Source of the DNA: Schistosoma mansoni
Taxonomy: Eukaryota; Platyhelminthes; Trematoda; Strigeidida; Schistosomatidae
NCBI RefSeq assembly: GCF_000237925.1
Contig: NC_031502.1
Location: forward strand, 16,418,434 to 16,482,433
Length of the DNA stretch: 64,000 nt
Direction of reading: 5' to 3'
Below the pieces are notes generated by a model, which was given only the letters and a program-made list of their open reading frames with translations, was not told the DNA's origin and ran no database searches. This document shows, in pieces, positions 21,701 to 33,756 of the stretch (position 1 is the stretch's first letter; every line of letters begins with the position of its first letter). The position numbers and the translations under genes are program-made.

Positions 21701-24700
21701 GTGCTTCCCCTCAGATGTGTGGGTTTTCAAAATCCAGTCAAACACCAGAAGAGAGAGAGAGAAAGTAAGCAGTCTTGTCTGACTCCGGCCCTCACTTGGA
21801 ATGCGTCTGTCAGCTGCCCTCCATACACGACTTTGCAGTGTAGTCCATTTTAAGAGTTCCGTATGATGATGACGGTCTTCTCAGGTGCTCCATAATGTCG
21901 ATGATTCAACACGTTTCTCCTATTCACACTATCAAAATGCTTTCTCATAGTCAAGGAGGTTGATGTACAGTGATGAGTTTCATTCAATGAATCGCTCAGC
22001 AATAATCCGTATAGTCGCAATTTGGTTGGAGTAAGATCAATCCTTACTTCTATGATTGGCGTGCTCATAGCACTGGATGAACTTTATTGTGGCAACTGCC
22101 CTTGTTTTCTATGGTGCTTTGATGATCCTGGATTCATGAAGTTCCCAACCTACAGGCGATCTTTGTGCATCTTTGAAGAGCATCGGTGCAAATACATGTG
22201 TTTGCGAAGCATTTCCTTCATGACTAGAGTACAACAGCACCTCGCTGGATGCGAGTTTTTTCTGTCCAGATTGCATCCAATGGGTTCCTCTCATTCCAGG
22301 TACTGGCAGATTATACTTTATCACTTTCGCAGCTATTTATATGGGGTTTCAGGTCTCCCAAATTTTCCAGACATTCTATGTATCTATGTTGATTGTTGCT
22401 TCGGTTGTCAGAAAGGGCATCATGATGCACCATAACTTCCCTGAAGAAAGACTCTTTGATCCTTATGGCAGAGTATAAATAGTTAAAATGATTTTTTGTG
22501 GTTAATGTTTCTCAGAAAGGTTTTTTTCAACGGGATGGCATTCTTAATGCCCTTCTCCTTTATCCGGGTTTGAACCAGAAGTAAGAAGATTTCAAGAGTT
22601 CCACCTATCTACACTAAACTCAAACTAGTAAACATAACTCACTAAAATCGCCTATTTCCTCTTCTATGTCAATATACACTTACTTTGATGAAACGCAGGT
22701 TATTGTCTAAATTCCGCTTGTTGACTGATACTGATACTTGGTGACTGATACTTATTCCAATTTACTTTTGTTCAAATCCACTGTTCATTGCAAAGTTATA
22801 TACTTGTTAAATAAAATAACACAAAAATTTACTGCGTCCCAAACTTTATCTCGATACTTCTGTCCTAATCGAGGACATCATGGCATAGTAATTACGACGC
22901 CAATTTACATTTAAATGTTTTTGTCACACCTCAATGCTCATTGAGCTAGTTCTTTAAGTTTATTCAGAACACTTACATCAAACTAGATACAGAAAAATCT
23001 TAAGACTTCTTGCTTAAAGAAAATATGAGGACGATCAAAACAACACATAGATAGGTTCCAAGTAGGTGTGCCAGGAAAGTACCATCCATCACTGGACCAG
23101 CAGGAAATAGACTCAAAATCCGCACCACCTAATTTGATTGGGATGAGATTTAGAGATACTACTTGACTGCTCAGCGTGTGGCTTAAACGCCAGTGCACAA
23201 ACCTGTAATTGGTAAATGTTACGCAACTTCCCAGAAATATAACAATGCCATGGATGGCCAGTTTATACCAAAAAAAAATAAGTAAAACAGCTAAATGCTG
23301 TTATCCCGACATGAACGTTTTCTATTGACAAATTCTCGGTCCCCGAATTCTCCGCTAATCTACAATCAATAGCAAGACAATGCAGTATTTTACCTTTAAT
23401 TAGTAGTCACTTTAAACAATGAAACAGTTGATCTCAAGAAAACTTACCGAAGGCAATTCAAATGCATGTGTACACTGGACTGAGTTATTGGATTGAAAAC
23501 TATTTGCATTTGTTTCATATGCTGTACAGAAAGGAACGTGTACCGTAGCATCCGGATAGCTGTTTGACTGTTTTAAACGAGAATCACAGTTTTGATTAGG
23601 AATTAAATATGTGGAAACATAAGCATTATCTTGTGTGACCGAGTCTGGAAAGCCGGAGATGAATATACTTTCACTGTAGCAATCATGTTGTTCACTTTCG
23701 TAACTGTTTGGATCCCAATCTGGATAAACTACGGCGCTACTAAATCCTTCGGAAAAGGAATTATAATAAGATGGTTTAGAATGGTCGTAAGAATTATAAT
23801 TATGACCATCTGTGGGAAAGAAATCACAGACTGGATATTCAAAAGTCTGGTCAAGTAATTCATTGGAGCTTGAAGGGCCTTGGTATACGGTAAAACCATT
23901 AACGTAATTCTCTCCACTGGCTTCACGTGGTTCCATCGTATGAATACATAGAGATGAGTTCATGGAAAAATTTGGAACACCTTTGAAGTAGTGAGAATTA
24001 TAGAAACAACTTTCACTAGAGTTAGGCCACGGTATTATGTTGTCTTTCGATTCACTGGTGAAACCACTTACGCGAACTAAATCTGAAGTTACTTCCAACT
24101 CTGATGAGAAAGTTTGGACTGTGCTATCAACACACATGTGGATCTGCTCAGAACGTCCATTATTAGAAGTAATGCTTTCGTCCTGGAGACTGTAAAATGG
24201 TTGTGAGGCTCCAGAGATTTCTGAATGAGGTGGAAGGGTAACATAGAAATGACTTTCTAAAGTACTATCTGCCTTATAATTCGGGTGTACATCAGACATG
24301 AGATTTGTATCCTGAGGAAGTTCCGTCATAACATCAAGAGGCGCATGTACAGCTTCCTCAGCTAGCCACATCAAATTCTGAGAAACAATATCTCCATAAC
24401 TATCGGTGTTTGTCTGATTTGTATAACGACACAGTGTACTAGGGAAAGTTGCTGGTACGTAAACTTCAGTATGCAACGAGTATTCTGGAGCTGTTTGGAA
24501 GTCGTCTGATAAATTGCTTGCACATGTTTCGGTTTCGGAAACCTCAAAAGTGACGAAAGAATTACCAACGGCTTCTGCATTAGAGGTGCGGTTACTTGTA
24601 CCTTCATGGTCAAATGTACCAAGTGAGTCTAATACATTAGGACAATTAAGTTCTGACAGGGAATTTGGAGCTGAATCTGTGTAAACAGTTAAAAGTTTGT

Positions 24701-24740
24701 GTTGGGAATTGACACAAAATGTAGAATCAGAAATGGGCAT
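9734..24740 (-). CDS. C2H2 zinc-finger protein, seven exons, probable transcription factor
   Basis: Minus-strand exons are 24740-23448, 19188-18739, 17987-17862, 17306-17171, 15966-15693, 14703-14346 and 9988-9734. All introns are GT-AG with phases 0,0,0,1,2,0 that fit exactly, giving 963 aa. The start follows an in-frame TAA 12 bases upstream. Residues 1-431 are Ser/Thr/Asn-rich with scattered acidic residues and no domain I recognise. Fingers: 505-525 and 533-553 joined by a TGERPY linker, 599-619, a C-x4-C finger at 627-650, an atypical one starting at 660 and split between exons 4 and 5, 761-779, and a C2HC finger at 857-877. The C-terminus is Arg/Lys-rich ([16 protein letters not shown]). 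The adjacent canonical pair suggests DNA binding; the spread fingers could bind protein or RNA. I do not recognise the orthologue. The weakest point is the link to the last exon across a 4.36-kb repeat-filled intron. Confidence 0.78.
10566..10735 (-). mobile_element. SM-alpha-like SINE, 3-prime half
   Basis: Read on the minus strand it begins at the ribozyme cleavage region (CGCGTCCTGGATTCCACTGC), continues through CTGCTTACCATGCTTGTGA and ends GTGAATT. The same tail follows the plus-strand copy at 58847-59052, which defines the 3-prime end of the family. Its 5-prime continuation disappears into the N run. Confidence 0.7.
10736..10935. other. Assembly gap of 200 Ns
   Basis: There are exactly 200 undetermined bases, suggesting a placeholder length. 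It sits at the inner ends of the inverted SINE halves, where a palindromic fold could stop sequencing or assembly. Confidence 0.99.
10936..11082 (+). mobile_element. SM-alpha-like SINE, 5-prime half with tRNA-like box B
   Basis: GGTTCGAGTCC at 10961-10971 matches the RNA polymerase III box B of tRNA-derived SINEs; any box A would lie in the gap. The hammerhead domain follows, and then the same sequence as the minus-strand half up to TACCATG, where it stops at the flanking direct repeat. Confidence 0.7.
10998..11062 (+). ncRNA. Hammerhead ribozyme domain (SM-alpha type)
   Basis: The core CTGACGA is at 11010-11016, helix II is GTCC/GGAC (11017-11020 and 11027-11030), and GAAA is at 11031-11034. 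Helix III can pair A-C with G-U around GCGC, and the cleavage triplet GTC ends at 11042. The 3-prime helix I strand CTGGATTCC matches the known schistosome ribozyme. The 5-prime helix I strand reads ACATACAA where the well-known version has ACATCCAG, which weakens pairing next to the core. On this strand it is antisense to the zinc-finger gene. Confidence 0.75.
11248..11278. repeat. (TA)n microsatellite
   Basis: An interrupted run of TA dinucleotides lies in the last intron of the zinc-finger gene. Confidence 0.9.
12030..12460 (+). mobile_element. CR1/Jockey-type LINE endonuclease relic
   Basis: Plus-strand frames contain [13 protein letters not shown], then [13 protein letters not shown] and, after frameshifts, VCIYRAPNT and NVEDLVNAF. 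These match the usual order in CR1-like apurinic endonuclease domains (xxxNARSLLNK, then YxxYRSDR, then xGCIYRPPN). Stops and frameshifts show it is dead. It is antisense in the zinc-finger intron. Confidence 0.55.
12461..14345. other. Zinc-finger intron sequence, nothing else recognised
   Basis: This AT-rich stretch may include more decayed LINE sequence just after 12460, but no convincing motif is visible. Short open frames here lack codon or motif support. Confidence 0.4.
17822..17840. repeat. Short (TA)n run beside a splice donor
   Basis: About ten TA units start 21 bases downstream of the donor of zinc-finger exon 3 (17862). It could vary in length between individuals. Confidence 0.85.
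19189..21059. other. Zinc-finger intron 1, no element recognised in this part
   Basis: No coding frame with recognisable motifs is seen. Possible degraded RT-like scraps near 20770-20880 (including GTTGAGGTCCA) are too short to assign. Confidence 0.35.
21060..22600 (-). mobile_element. RTE/SR2-like LINE with large internal deletion
   Basis: On the minus strand, 22600-22440 matches the 5-prime leader of the plus-strand RTE piece at 47905 (GATAAAGGAGAAGGGCAT and CGAAGCAACAAT blocks). 22440-22060 encodes endonuclease relics ([34 protein letters not shown]). Near 22045 it switches to reverse transcriptase ([12 protein letters not shown], stop, [15 protein letters not shown]), then the C-terminal part and tail to about 21060. 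Most of the endonuclease-to-RT interval is therefore missing while both ends survive. Stops and frameshifts are frequent. It lies in intron 1 of the zinc-finger gene, in the gene's own orientation. Confidence 0.7.
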
Positions 24741-25490
24741 TTGAAATCGTTAAAAGAGCTAGTTGTATAATATTTGCTACATGTATGTAGTGGTCCTAAA
24801 TGTTAAAAAAGAGACATTATGAGATGTTAATGAACCTCTTTCTTTTTAAACATTTATCTGCGTAATATGTAATGGAGACGAAATTATCAGAAAACAAACA
24901 CAAATGTTTAATGCCAAATTCCAATGCATCTCCACACTAGGTTCTAATTTGTACTAAAAAAGACAATAAAGAAACCTTCATTTGCTTACAACAAAAAAGT
25001 TAGGGATTGAGCAAATACTTCGCAGTCATAGACCCATCAATCTGAAGGCTCCACAGAACCACTACGAACAATCGTTACGGAGATTAAACAACATTTATTA
25101 TCATTCAATTAGCTTCTAAAACCTTGAAACAGATATCCGTTTGAAAACTAAATCTATCATGCTCAAGTTAACTGACGACAATATCAGGTTCAGAAACATA
25201 CATGTACTTACCAACATTAAACAGGCGTTACCCTATTCGGTCAATTGCCTGTAGTCATTGTCGCCTAAAAATAACTTCCTAACACCTCAATACAAGCGGA
25301 TATTCGGATTGTGAATCAATATAAAAATCATGGTATGGTGTCAAAACCCTGAATCCAGATGAAAGCTACCAGATATGATAGCTGAGAAGGTTCATTGTCT
25401 AACATCAATGAATATTCGCTACATTGCCCTCACATTTTAGCATCACTGATATTAATCACTTAACATAACGTACTTTGACACCTCAGTGTT
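24741..25490. other. Upstream region of the zinc-finger gene
   Basis: This holds the promoter side of the zinc-finger gene by position. No coding frame, repeat or clear promoter motif could be supported. Confidence 0.35.
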
Positions 25491-25499
25491 CTGTGTCAT

Positions 25500-28400
25500 A
25501 ACCTCAACTCAGCTTAGCAGCAGTCCAAGGTCGTCCACATGTTTGAGTACCAGCCTTGAATGACAACACTGAGCCAAGACTACCCGACCTCGAATTGACA
25601 TTTGATCATAACATGATAAGTGGGTCGTAGTCTTAAGGTTGTGCCTCAATGTTACCCCAAGATCATTGCAAGATCGAACCACGAGAACTTACTCTTCCCC
25701 TATACTGCACCGATTTAACTTTTTCTCCCTAATGTCCACTTAGATACACTTAGCCGCGTTGATAGGCATAAGCCATTTTTTAGACCAGCTAATCAAAACA
25801 TCTGAGTTCACCTGAAGTGCACATGCATCTACGTCTCCTGCAATTCCTCGCCAAATATTTACACATCAGTGTAAAATAGAGTCCGGGAGCCCATTTACGT
25901 ACAGCTTAGAAAGTAAAAGGCTAACGACAGAATTTTTCCGTACTCCACTAAGTACTGGTTTCTAGGAGGAACAATAGGGTTTTGTCACTAATTTCTGTCT
26001 ACAACCTACTAAGAAATCCAGTTTAAGGGTTGTCAGGCAATTACTATATTTTCCAGCTTCATATGGAGTCTATTAATCGGCACCACATCAAATGCTTTGC
26101 TGACGTTTATATAAACAACATTCACTGATTTTCCACCATTTAGAGACTGTCTATCTCTCTCTTGATATAAGGGGGTTTGTTGCGCAGTGTAAAACTTTAA
26201 TGAAACCATCTTGTTCTTTGTTTAGCAAATTATTAGTTTCCATGAATGTCATTATGACCTCCTTCATTCTTCTTTCCAATATTTTAACAACACTGGTAAA
26301 GTTGATAGGTTCGCGGTTTGTTAGAAGTTGTCTTGATCCTGCTTTGTGAATTGAAGTGAAAAAGGAGTAATTCTAGTCCATAGGTAACCCATCTGTGCCA
26401 AATGACATGTAGCGGTAAATAAATTCCCCAAGTCAATAGTTCTGCATGCCTTCGATATTGGTGCTGACCTCGTTAGTTCTACTGGACACATCTAGATGGA
26501 GGCGTGCGGTCACGCATCCTCATCAGATCACCAGTGGGTGCGCCGTGCTTTGCATCCCTTGCAACTGCTGGCCAGCTTACATCAAACGCTTACCGATATA
26601 TCGACAGTCTATCAAATATGTCTTCGAACCTCTTCACTTCTGGTTTGACTGTGTTGACATATTCTTATTGTGATGGTGTTACGCGTAAAGTTGTTGTCAG
26701 ATTCCAAATACCTGTGACATCCTAAGAGAGGGAATATCGTAGTCAGTGAGGCAGTAATGTACTATGTAATGTCCAGATTTTTGCGTGTACTTTGTCCTGT
26801 CCCGTTGATTTTTCGTGTCTAAATTGCTAAGGGCCTTTAGTATGTCGTCTCGATCAAGGTCCATGGAAATCAGATGATTTTGTCAGTTAGCACCTGTATC
26901 CAGTTCTTCGTCTGAAAGGAGCTTCTGAGTAAGAAACTCCATGAGTCCTCCATGACCTCTGATTTATGCTGATATTTTTCTATCATTCTAGATGCCTTCC
27001 CTTCCATAATAAGATTGGGAATTCAATAGTATGTTATTTTTACGTAATTTATGTATGACAAGTCTCCTCAGTTGCTTGAATACGGATTGTGCCAAATGTC
27101 CTTCAAATTTTTGCAGACCTCTTCGGGTTGTGTTTATACACGTACTTTGAGTCGACTTGTAGCGTTTCATCTTATGTGCTGTACCAAAGATCATGACAGC
27201 ATTGTAACACTTTTTCTTTAGTCTTAGTAAACGTCCAATCTCTCAGTCTATCCATGGGTGGCGATGGTTATTCTTTTTTTAACTGTACGAAGTGTAAATG
27301 GTCGGCCACTTGACTGTGCAACTGTAGAAAATGAGCCCATGCCTCTCCTCCTGGTGCTCCGAAGTCAATTTTCCAGTTTTCATTTGAGGCTGCAGGGTTG
27401 ATCGTCTTCATGCCTACCTTACATATGTTAGAAAGGATTGTGTAACTTCTTGACAAACCATATCGGCCATGAACTTGAGTAAGTTGATAGCATGATCACT
27501 TATCTCTATGGGCGGGAGGAACTTTATTTCGTTAACATCATCACCGTATGTGAAGAACAAGTCCGAAATGGACAAATTTTGTAGGTCATATATGGCAGGA
27601 TCTCGAATGTACCGAAATAAAGCTAGGGCGATTTCGGTTCCTAACAGTTCGTAACTAAACGATGGTTTTAGTGGCCTCACTTCTATGTTTTCCTAGTTTA
27701 TAGAAGGCGTATTAAAGTCGCCTACCACGAGATCTTTATACCTCTTTCATCAAGATTTAAGTTGATGTGGGAGGAAGTCATCGACTGCATATCCTGAAAT
27801 GAGATATACTACAACTTATACAATATCTTGTCATTTGATCTTCAGTGTATAGAGCACCACTTCACATGTCCTTTGGTCTTGTGTCCCTGTCTCAACAACT
27901 AGTATGGCTAAGGTGCTTTCCTTGTACAGGAATAATCTCACCACCCATATGATCAAGTCCCTCAGCCCTGAGAAGTGAGAAACCAAGCGACTGAACTTCA
28001 CTATCATGCACTTCTGACGTTACTCAATTTTTCTGAGACGAAGATGATATCAGGGTTTTGTGCTCACTACGCTTCTGAGCTCGGTCACTTTATTTGTTAG
28101 ACCTCGAGCGTCTGTACAGTATGCTTATAATCTGGTACAATACTTTCCCGCACCACTTCGGGTGCTTTATGGATCTTTTTACCTCAAACCTTACAATCCC
28201 CACGAACATATATATAGGAAAAGGTAACTGTTAAGAGGTGGCTTATCTGCATAATTTCGTAATCCTCGTCTTTTTATTCTGTAAAGCTTAAGAATGGTGA
28301 CTTACTACTGCTCATTAAGTGCTTAGGATGACCCAGATCGTGTTCTAACCAAACCTTTAGTTCGTTCCCTCAAAATCTTCTTAAATTATAAAAAAGGATT

Positions 28401-28780
28401 GGCTTTTCCTAGAGATTCGTTTTGACAAGCTTCAAGATTTGGTTTTTTAAACGCTTCTAATCCATGCAGTCAGATTTGGCAGCAGTTGTACAGATCTCGC
28501 TTTCTTTCTCCATTTTCTAGGTGCCACTGTAAGCCAGTCACTGACTCGATTTCGCTTCTTGATTTAGTCTTCTAAAACGTCCAGGCCTTGCTCCTTCGTA
28601 ACCCGTATTACTTTGATTCGTGTATGTGTATGTGGTTCTGCAACGAAAATGGCCAACTTACATCCATAGGAGTCTCCTGTAATTCGCCTCCTTTTTTTTC
28701 TTACATCTGCATGTTTGACATCTACGTTATAAGGACCCAGCTTGATCGTTCTGCCCAAATCTAAGGATGGACTCACGATA
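25500..28780 (-). mobile_element. CR1/Jockey-type LINE, decayed
   Basis: Reading the minus strand downward: LGRTIKLGPYNVDVKHADVR followed by KKRRR near 28750-28690; an endonuclease end at 27680-27414 (SISDLFFTYGDDVNEIKFLP then EISDHAIN); RT entry NREPINFTSVV and LNKEQDG near 26330-26220; motif A NVVYINVSKAFDVVPINRLH near 26120-26060; and the thumb region NRCSIGEE and RSCNDLGVTLRHNLKTTTHL near 25720-25620. The order endonuclease-RT is that of CR1-like pol. Frameshifts and stops are everywhere. A separate repeat interrupts it at about 26400-26660. Confidence 0.75.
26403..26660 (+). repeat. Dispersed repeat, copy 1
   Basis: It shares a series of blocks with 33757-34010 in the same order and orientation: GTAAATAA, TTCCCCAA, TCAATAG, TGCTGACC, GTCATGCATCC-like, CCAGCTTA, AAACGCTT, and ATATCGACAG/ATATTGATAACGTATC. 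The family is not identified. It lies inside the CR1-like element but is absent from RT domains, so it looks like a separate insertion. Confidence 0.55.
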
Positions 28781-28789
28781 ACGTTCTTC

Positions 28790-31140
28790 GCTTCATCAAG
28801 ATCTGATAGCTGCTAATTTGCCCCTGGTTGTTTATTTTAGGACTCCGTCTAGCAGCTCAGTCACCCCAAGAATAAGCAAAGACCTTATTGAGCAACATGC
28901 TTCACACAGCCATGATAACTGTTTTCAACACTTCTTATATGCATCCGGTGTGAGTTTGGTGCACAATTTGTGATATTAACCACTGCAGTAGCCATATTGC
29001 ATTCTATCTTCAGCCGTAAAAAAGCATGTGGATCTACTACAACGATGTTTTGTCCAAGCCATCAAATTTGCTAAGTGATCTCACCAAGAGAAGGACAAAA
29101 AATCCCATCAAGCGCTGAAAAAACAGACGGATACAGGGAAACTGATTTATAGAATACGTACTCCAAAAGCTCTGTGGGTAGTAAACACGGAACACACAAG
29201 ACTGAAATTTCCATGTTACAGCAACTGAAAAATCAACATAAACAGGTATAACAGGAGCTTCCTCACCTTAGAATACAATCAAACTAAAAGAGGTAATCGA
29301 CAAGGGATAATACCACCGCTCATTTGGGGTAAAAAGTAACAACTGGTAGGAAATGATCTCTTCTCGATTGGTTTTTATCATGACTCCACACTCTACTTTC
29401 GAAGAACGGTAAGTTTCATCCGTTTTTAAATTTTTTATAGTTGGAAGTATAGTAGCCACTCAGTAGTATCAAGAATGTTACACTATGTTTGCTATTTCAT
29501 GCTCATGTTTTTTAACTGTGGTAGTATCGAGTTGCGGTTGAATATGATCACTACTACAGGAAAACGGCTTGCCAGTTGCTAGGTTAGACCTCTCGGAAGG
29601 CCAAATATCAGAAGGCAGTTGGGGATTGTATTAAGATGTATTTGTTGGCGATCTCGTAGTATCGAAATAATACCGAGTTTGTGCCAAAGTTTACAGGCGA
29701 CATTACGGATATACGAGAGTTCATGCAAGGTCACAAACAGCGGAAAAATGTGTTTTTCGGTACACTTAAACAAACATGTACTGTAAAACAATCACTGGTA
29801 CAGTTGGTCATAATAATAATTATTCCCAATATGCCAGTCGCTCTCTTCATAAAAGTAGGTCACTACATAAGCATAAATTGACCATGTTATTCTGTCAAGA
29901 TAACCTATTTCAAACAAGTGCACGCTTTGATGATAAAACCAAAAGACTAATAGGTGATATAAAAAATGAAAGATCAATGATGAAAAGGTATCTTAATAAT
30001 GACAAAGCTATTTGATAACAGATAAACAACTTTCTACTCATTGCTGAGACCGATTTCTTTTACTTTCAATCCACGACTCCTTGTTCTCTGTCCTAATAAC
30101 TTATTTGTAAACCTTTCCGCCGCTGTTCATTGTAATGAAACTAGCTGCCTAGAGTTTTACATGCTGACTAAACACCGTGTGTGTTCCTTTTCAAACAGCT
30201 GGACGTTGTCAGTCACTTATATTTCCTTGTTCTACTGCTCATCCTTCTCTCTTACCCTTATTTCAGCAATTCCGTATTACATAGCTTTGGAGTTCCTACC
30301 CAGAACTTAGACTTTATACTCAACGTATGAACTTTGAAGGTACACAGCTTATTGCCATTTCCTTTTTTCACTAATTTATCATAACTAAGAGCCTTTCGAA
30401 CACCCATTTCATAGGTGCCTGATATATTTCCATTGACTTTCGCTTGTGAAGAATAGCAGATTTATCAATAAAATCTCATTAATAACTCTAATGTGATGGT
30501 AATTTATCTGGAAGTCCTGATCGTACATTACTGTTCATGTCCATAAACACAGTATATTCCTGAGTTGACAGAAATAAACCATTATTATAACTACCACACC
30601 CCGTTTCAGTTTAATCAGAAATTGTGCTATTCTGGATCGTTGTAGTATTAGAACAATTGATGGTAGTCCTAGCATCAGTATAATCCAGTCACGGAAAAGT
30701 TTGATAAAGTCTAAGTAAAGTACAATGAAAATTTTAAATCATCGCAGTCTTCGTCGGCTCTTTAATCTCCAACCGTCCAGAAAAAATAAAAGAAGGGAAT
30801 TGTCAATGCATGTCGAAATTCACTCGTAAGTGTGTAAGGACGCAAAACGGATGGAAAAAGTAAAAGGAACTGCTGTGCATGACTTTTTTAACAGGTAATT
30901 GTGTAAAAGCTATTTTCTCACGATCATTTCTTCGGGAATAAAATATGTACACATACATTAGATTGGAAAATTTTTCGGCTTTTTTGACATAATGACCCAA
31001 AAAAATGATATGAAACAATATGTTGTGTTGTATCCTAAGTGCGGTTATCGTCTAAATGTTCCGGAAACCTTGCCCTTCTTCCAGAGCACGTTGCTAAAGG
31101 CCAGTTATCAGGTGCCATCGACGTTTCTTTGTAACTGTAG
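28790..31140. other. Intergenic, no gene recognised
   Basis: Several short open frames occur (for example 29681-30310 on the plus strand) but none has recognisable motifs, a splice context or a plausible composition. I see no defined element. Confidence 0.35.
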
Positions 31141-31149
31141 ATTATCGGG

Positions 31150-31900
31150 TAGGGTATCGTACTTGTGAGGCTTGCGTCTTTCCATTATACCGTAGAAAAA
31201 TTAACGTTGTAAGGGTTTCCTTCCAAATATGTGGCTTTAAAACGGTCAATCCTGACGTTATCGTTAGGCCCGTCTTTATCGACGATATAGCGCTTGAGCA
31301 TACATTGAACGACTTTGAAGATTTCTTCGTAGGCCATGTCAAGTGGTTGTCGTAACGAGTCACGACGTATAAAAATGAGTGAGTGTGAAGGACGTTTGTG
31401 ATGTCGTATAGTGTTGTTCGGGGCTTTTCTTTGATGATAAGACCACGACTTTGAGGGTCCTGGCGATCTGCAGAATCCAGTCGGCAGATGCAGCCATTTC
31501 TCCCACAGTGGTGCTTTGAAATGAGGCAAAGACCATCTGAACCTGTTGAGATGTTTCGATAGGCTCCCATCGAAGGTTCGTTGACCAGTGACCTTCCACA
31601 TTCATGGCAGCATTTCTGTTGCTGAGCCGTGTTTTAGCTTAATGCTGTGGAAGAGTCGGTCTAACATTTGTCGGTCAGTTAGGCCTCCATATCTAAGGAT
31701 AACATCCTTTTTAAAGTTTCGTAAGGTTCCGAAACATCACCAGTAAACATACTAGGTGTGACGTACCAGTTAAAACCGTGCATTGGTGATTTCATGACTG
31801 TGAAGAATTGTGAACGGAAGTCGGTCAAGACGTGCACGTGGAAGACAGCTTTTGAGTAGCAGAAACAAGCTTCTATACTTTTTAGCCAGAAGGGCATTAG
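31150..31900 (-). pseudogene. Gypsy-type LTR retrotransposon pol relic (integrase end)
   Basis: The minus-strand frame ending near 31185 reads YEEIFKVVQCMLKRYIVDKD, then GPNDNVRIDRFKATYLEG. This resembles gypsy integrase ends of the form YxGPFKVxxRxxKxYxIDxxG, followed by VSIDRLKPA. Two other minus frames are open across the same bases, but only this one has motif support. Just upstream (to about 31900) is probably the preceding part of the same element, with frameshifts. Confidence 0.5.
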
Positions 31901-31909
31901 ACGAAGTCA

Positions 31910-33750
31910 GGGAGATGAACTTGTCGTTACTTAGATATAGCTTAAAAAGCGTTCTGGAAAGTAGATTGCTGCGAAATTCTTGGAAGCCTAAGCAGTAGTA
32001 ACTATATTTCGCTTATTTATCGAGGACAACTTATTCACTTGAGTAGCATTGTATAAGCCGTTAACGATGTGATAACACCAATAAATACGGCTGCGCGAAA
32101 CATTCCTAGGCAGTGTTTGTAGGTATTTCTGTCTGATCAGTACGCATAATTACTGCGATTTCTGCTCTCCAAACATTTGGTCTCGGATGGACAAACAACA
32201 TCCTTGGGGTTCGAACGAATCGTCAATAAAATTATTGGACTAGAGCTTCTGCGTAGGGGTGTTGTGTAATCCAGATTACAACTGCTACAGACGTTATGTT
32301 AGATAATAATTTATGTAACAGTTATTTTGTGCATGATCAAAATTTTCGAAGGCATATACCTCGAAAGCCTCTAAGCTTCAGGTGTTTGTTGCCGTTCTGT
32401 GGTTTCATTTTTAAATAATTCACTGATTCTTGTCATTAAATATGACTGAAGGAAATGGTAGATTTTTATGGACATAGACCTCGGATTGTTTTATTCTGAG
32501 TAAAACTTCTCATATTAAGCCTCGAACACCCAGAAAAATAATGGGGTTATTTTTACAAAATCTGGACTCTTATTTGGTCCGCTTAAGATTGTGAAGGCAA
32601 ATTCCGTCAAGCATAAGATTAATATCTTGTTTTGGCATCTAACTCATAGTATACCATGGTCAAATTTCGTTTAATACTTTGCTCTTCCCAAACGTACCGA
32701 AAGCGATTGACGATTTATAATGGTAGGTCCCCTTTCAGAGTTGCATGTGGCATCTGAATTACAATAAAATTTGGTGATGGAGCAATTAAGCACAAGTGAG
32801 ACACAACAACAATAACTGAAGGAGTCTGAATTCGCAACCAATAGAGGTATGTGGAAAAATAGAATTAATCGTTAATCAACTACTTAGTCTTTAATTTCAG
32901 TGACGATTCATCTGTAGAACGTATTGTTTTTTTATGGCAACTAAGTAATTATTCTCATGTAATTTTTGCTTTTCGTTTTTTGTTCTTTTCTAAACTTGGG
33001 TCGATTGGTGAGTACTTTAACATGTGAAGCTAATAAATGCAGCTGCATTGCAAAACTTTCAGAGAAGGTTATTTATGTGTTAAGTGGTAAGCGTAGTATG
33101 TTAAAGACATTTACTGTTGCTCGTGCCCTGAGTAGAAAGTTGTTCGTCCGAAGGTGACTCTTACTTTTAATCCTATTTCACATTCCGTTTGTAGGTGTCC
33201 TATGTGGATTATCTATGTGGACAGTTGATCTGTTTTTGTTGGATGGGAATGGTGTAACATTTTAGCTTACGTTGATGTCGCAAGTGAAGCCAAACGTTTT
33301 CTACTTAACTCGACCTACTCCTTCTTGATAACTAAGTGAATGGTCTTTTTTGGTGACTACACAAAACAAATACAGTCTGACTGGGATATGTTTTGGTAAG
33401 CAAATAGTAGAAAGTATGTAATGGCACTACTACTGTGTTGAACAGTCCTTTGAGTACTGTTGATCAGTCTGCTTTGGTTGCTCTTGATCTTTATGAGGTC
33501 CTGCAAACCATTTAACGTTGAATGATTTACCAACATACAAATAGTCCAGTTTGATGGATGATTCGGTTAGAGCTCAGTTACATTTCATTGGCCCCTCAAG
33601 TTATATGTCGTGCGGTAATAACTGAGAATGTCTGAAAAGTTAACCTTTACTATATATTTTCGTGCTCTCTTACTTAATTTTTCAAAATTCATCTATCTGC
33701 AAAAAGTGGCTGTTAATCGCATGTACCAAAAAACTGGAGAGCACCGCCAT
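31910..33750. other. Intergenic, nothing recognised
   Basis: AT-rich sequence with only short motif-less open frames. No repeat with another copy in the window was noticed. Confidence 0.35.
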
Positions 33751-33756
33751 TTACAC

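Noticed and set aside
22983-23204. An extra zinc-finger exon between 23448 and 19188 (good acceptor ATTACAG at 23205)
   Set aside because: The frame entered in phase 0 ends in a stop or leaves in phase 2, which does not fit the next exon; the direct join of the flanking exons is in phase.
23631-23926. Open frames inside the first zinc-finger exon
   Set aside because: They overlap the 431-codon exon in other frames and lack independent support.
31142-31605. Three overlapping minus-strand open frames
   Set aside because: Only the frame ending near 31185 matches gypsy integrase; the others are open by chance over the same bases.
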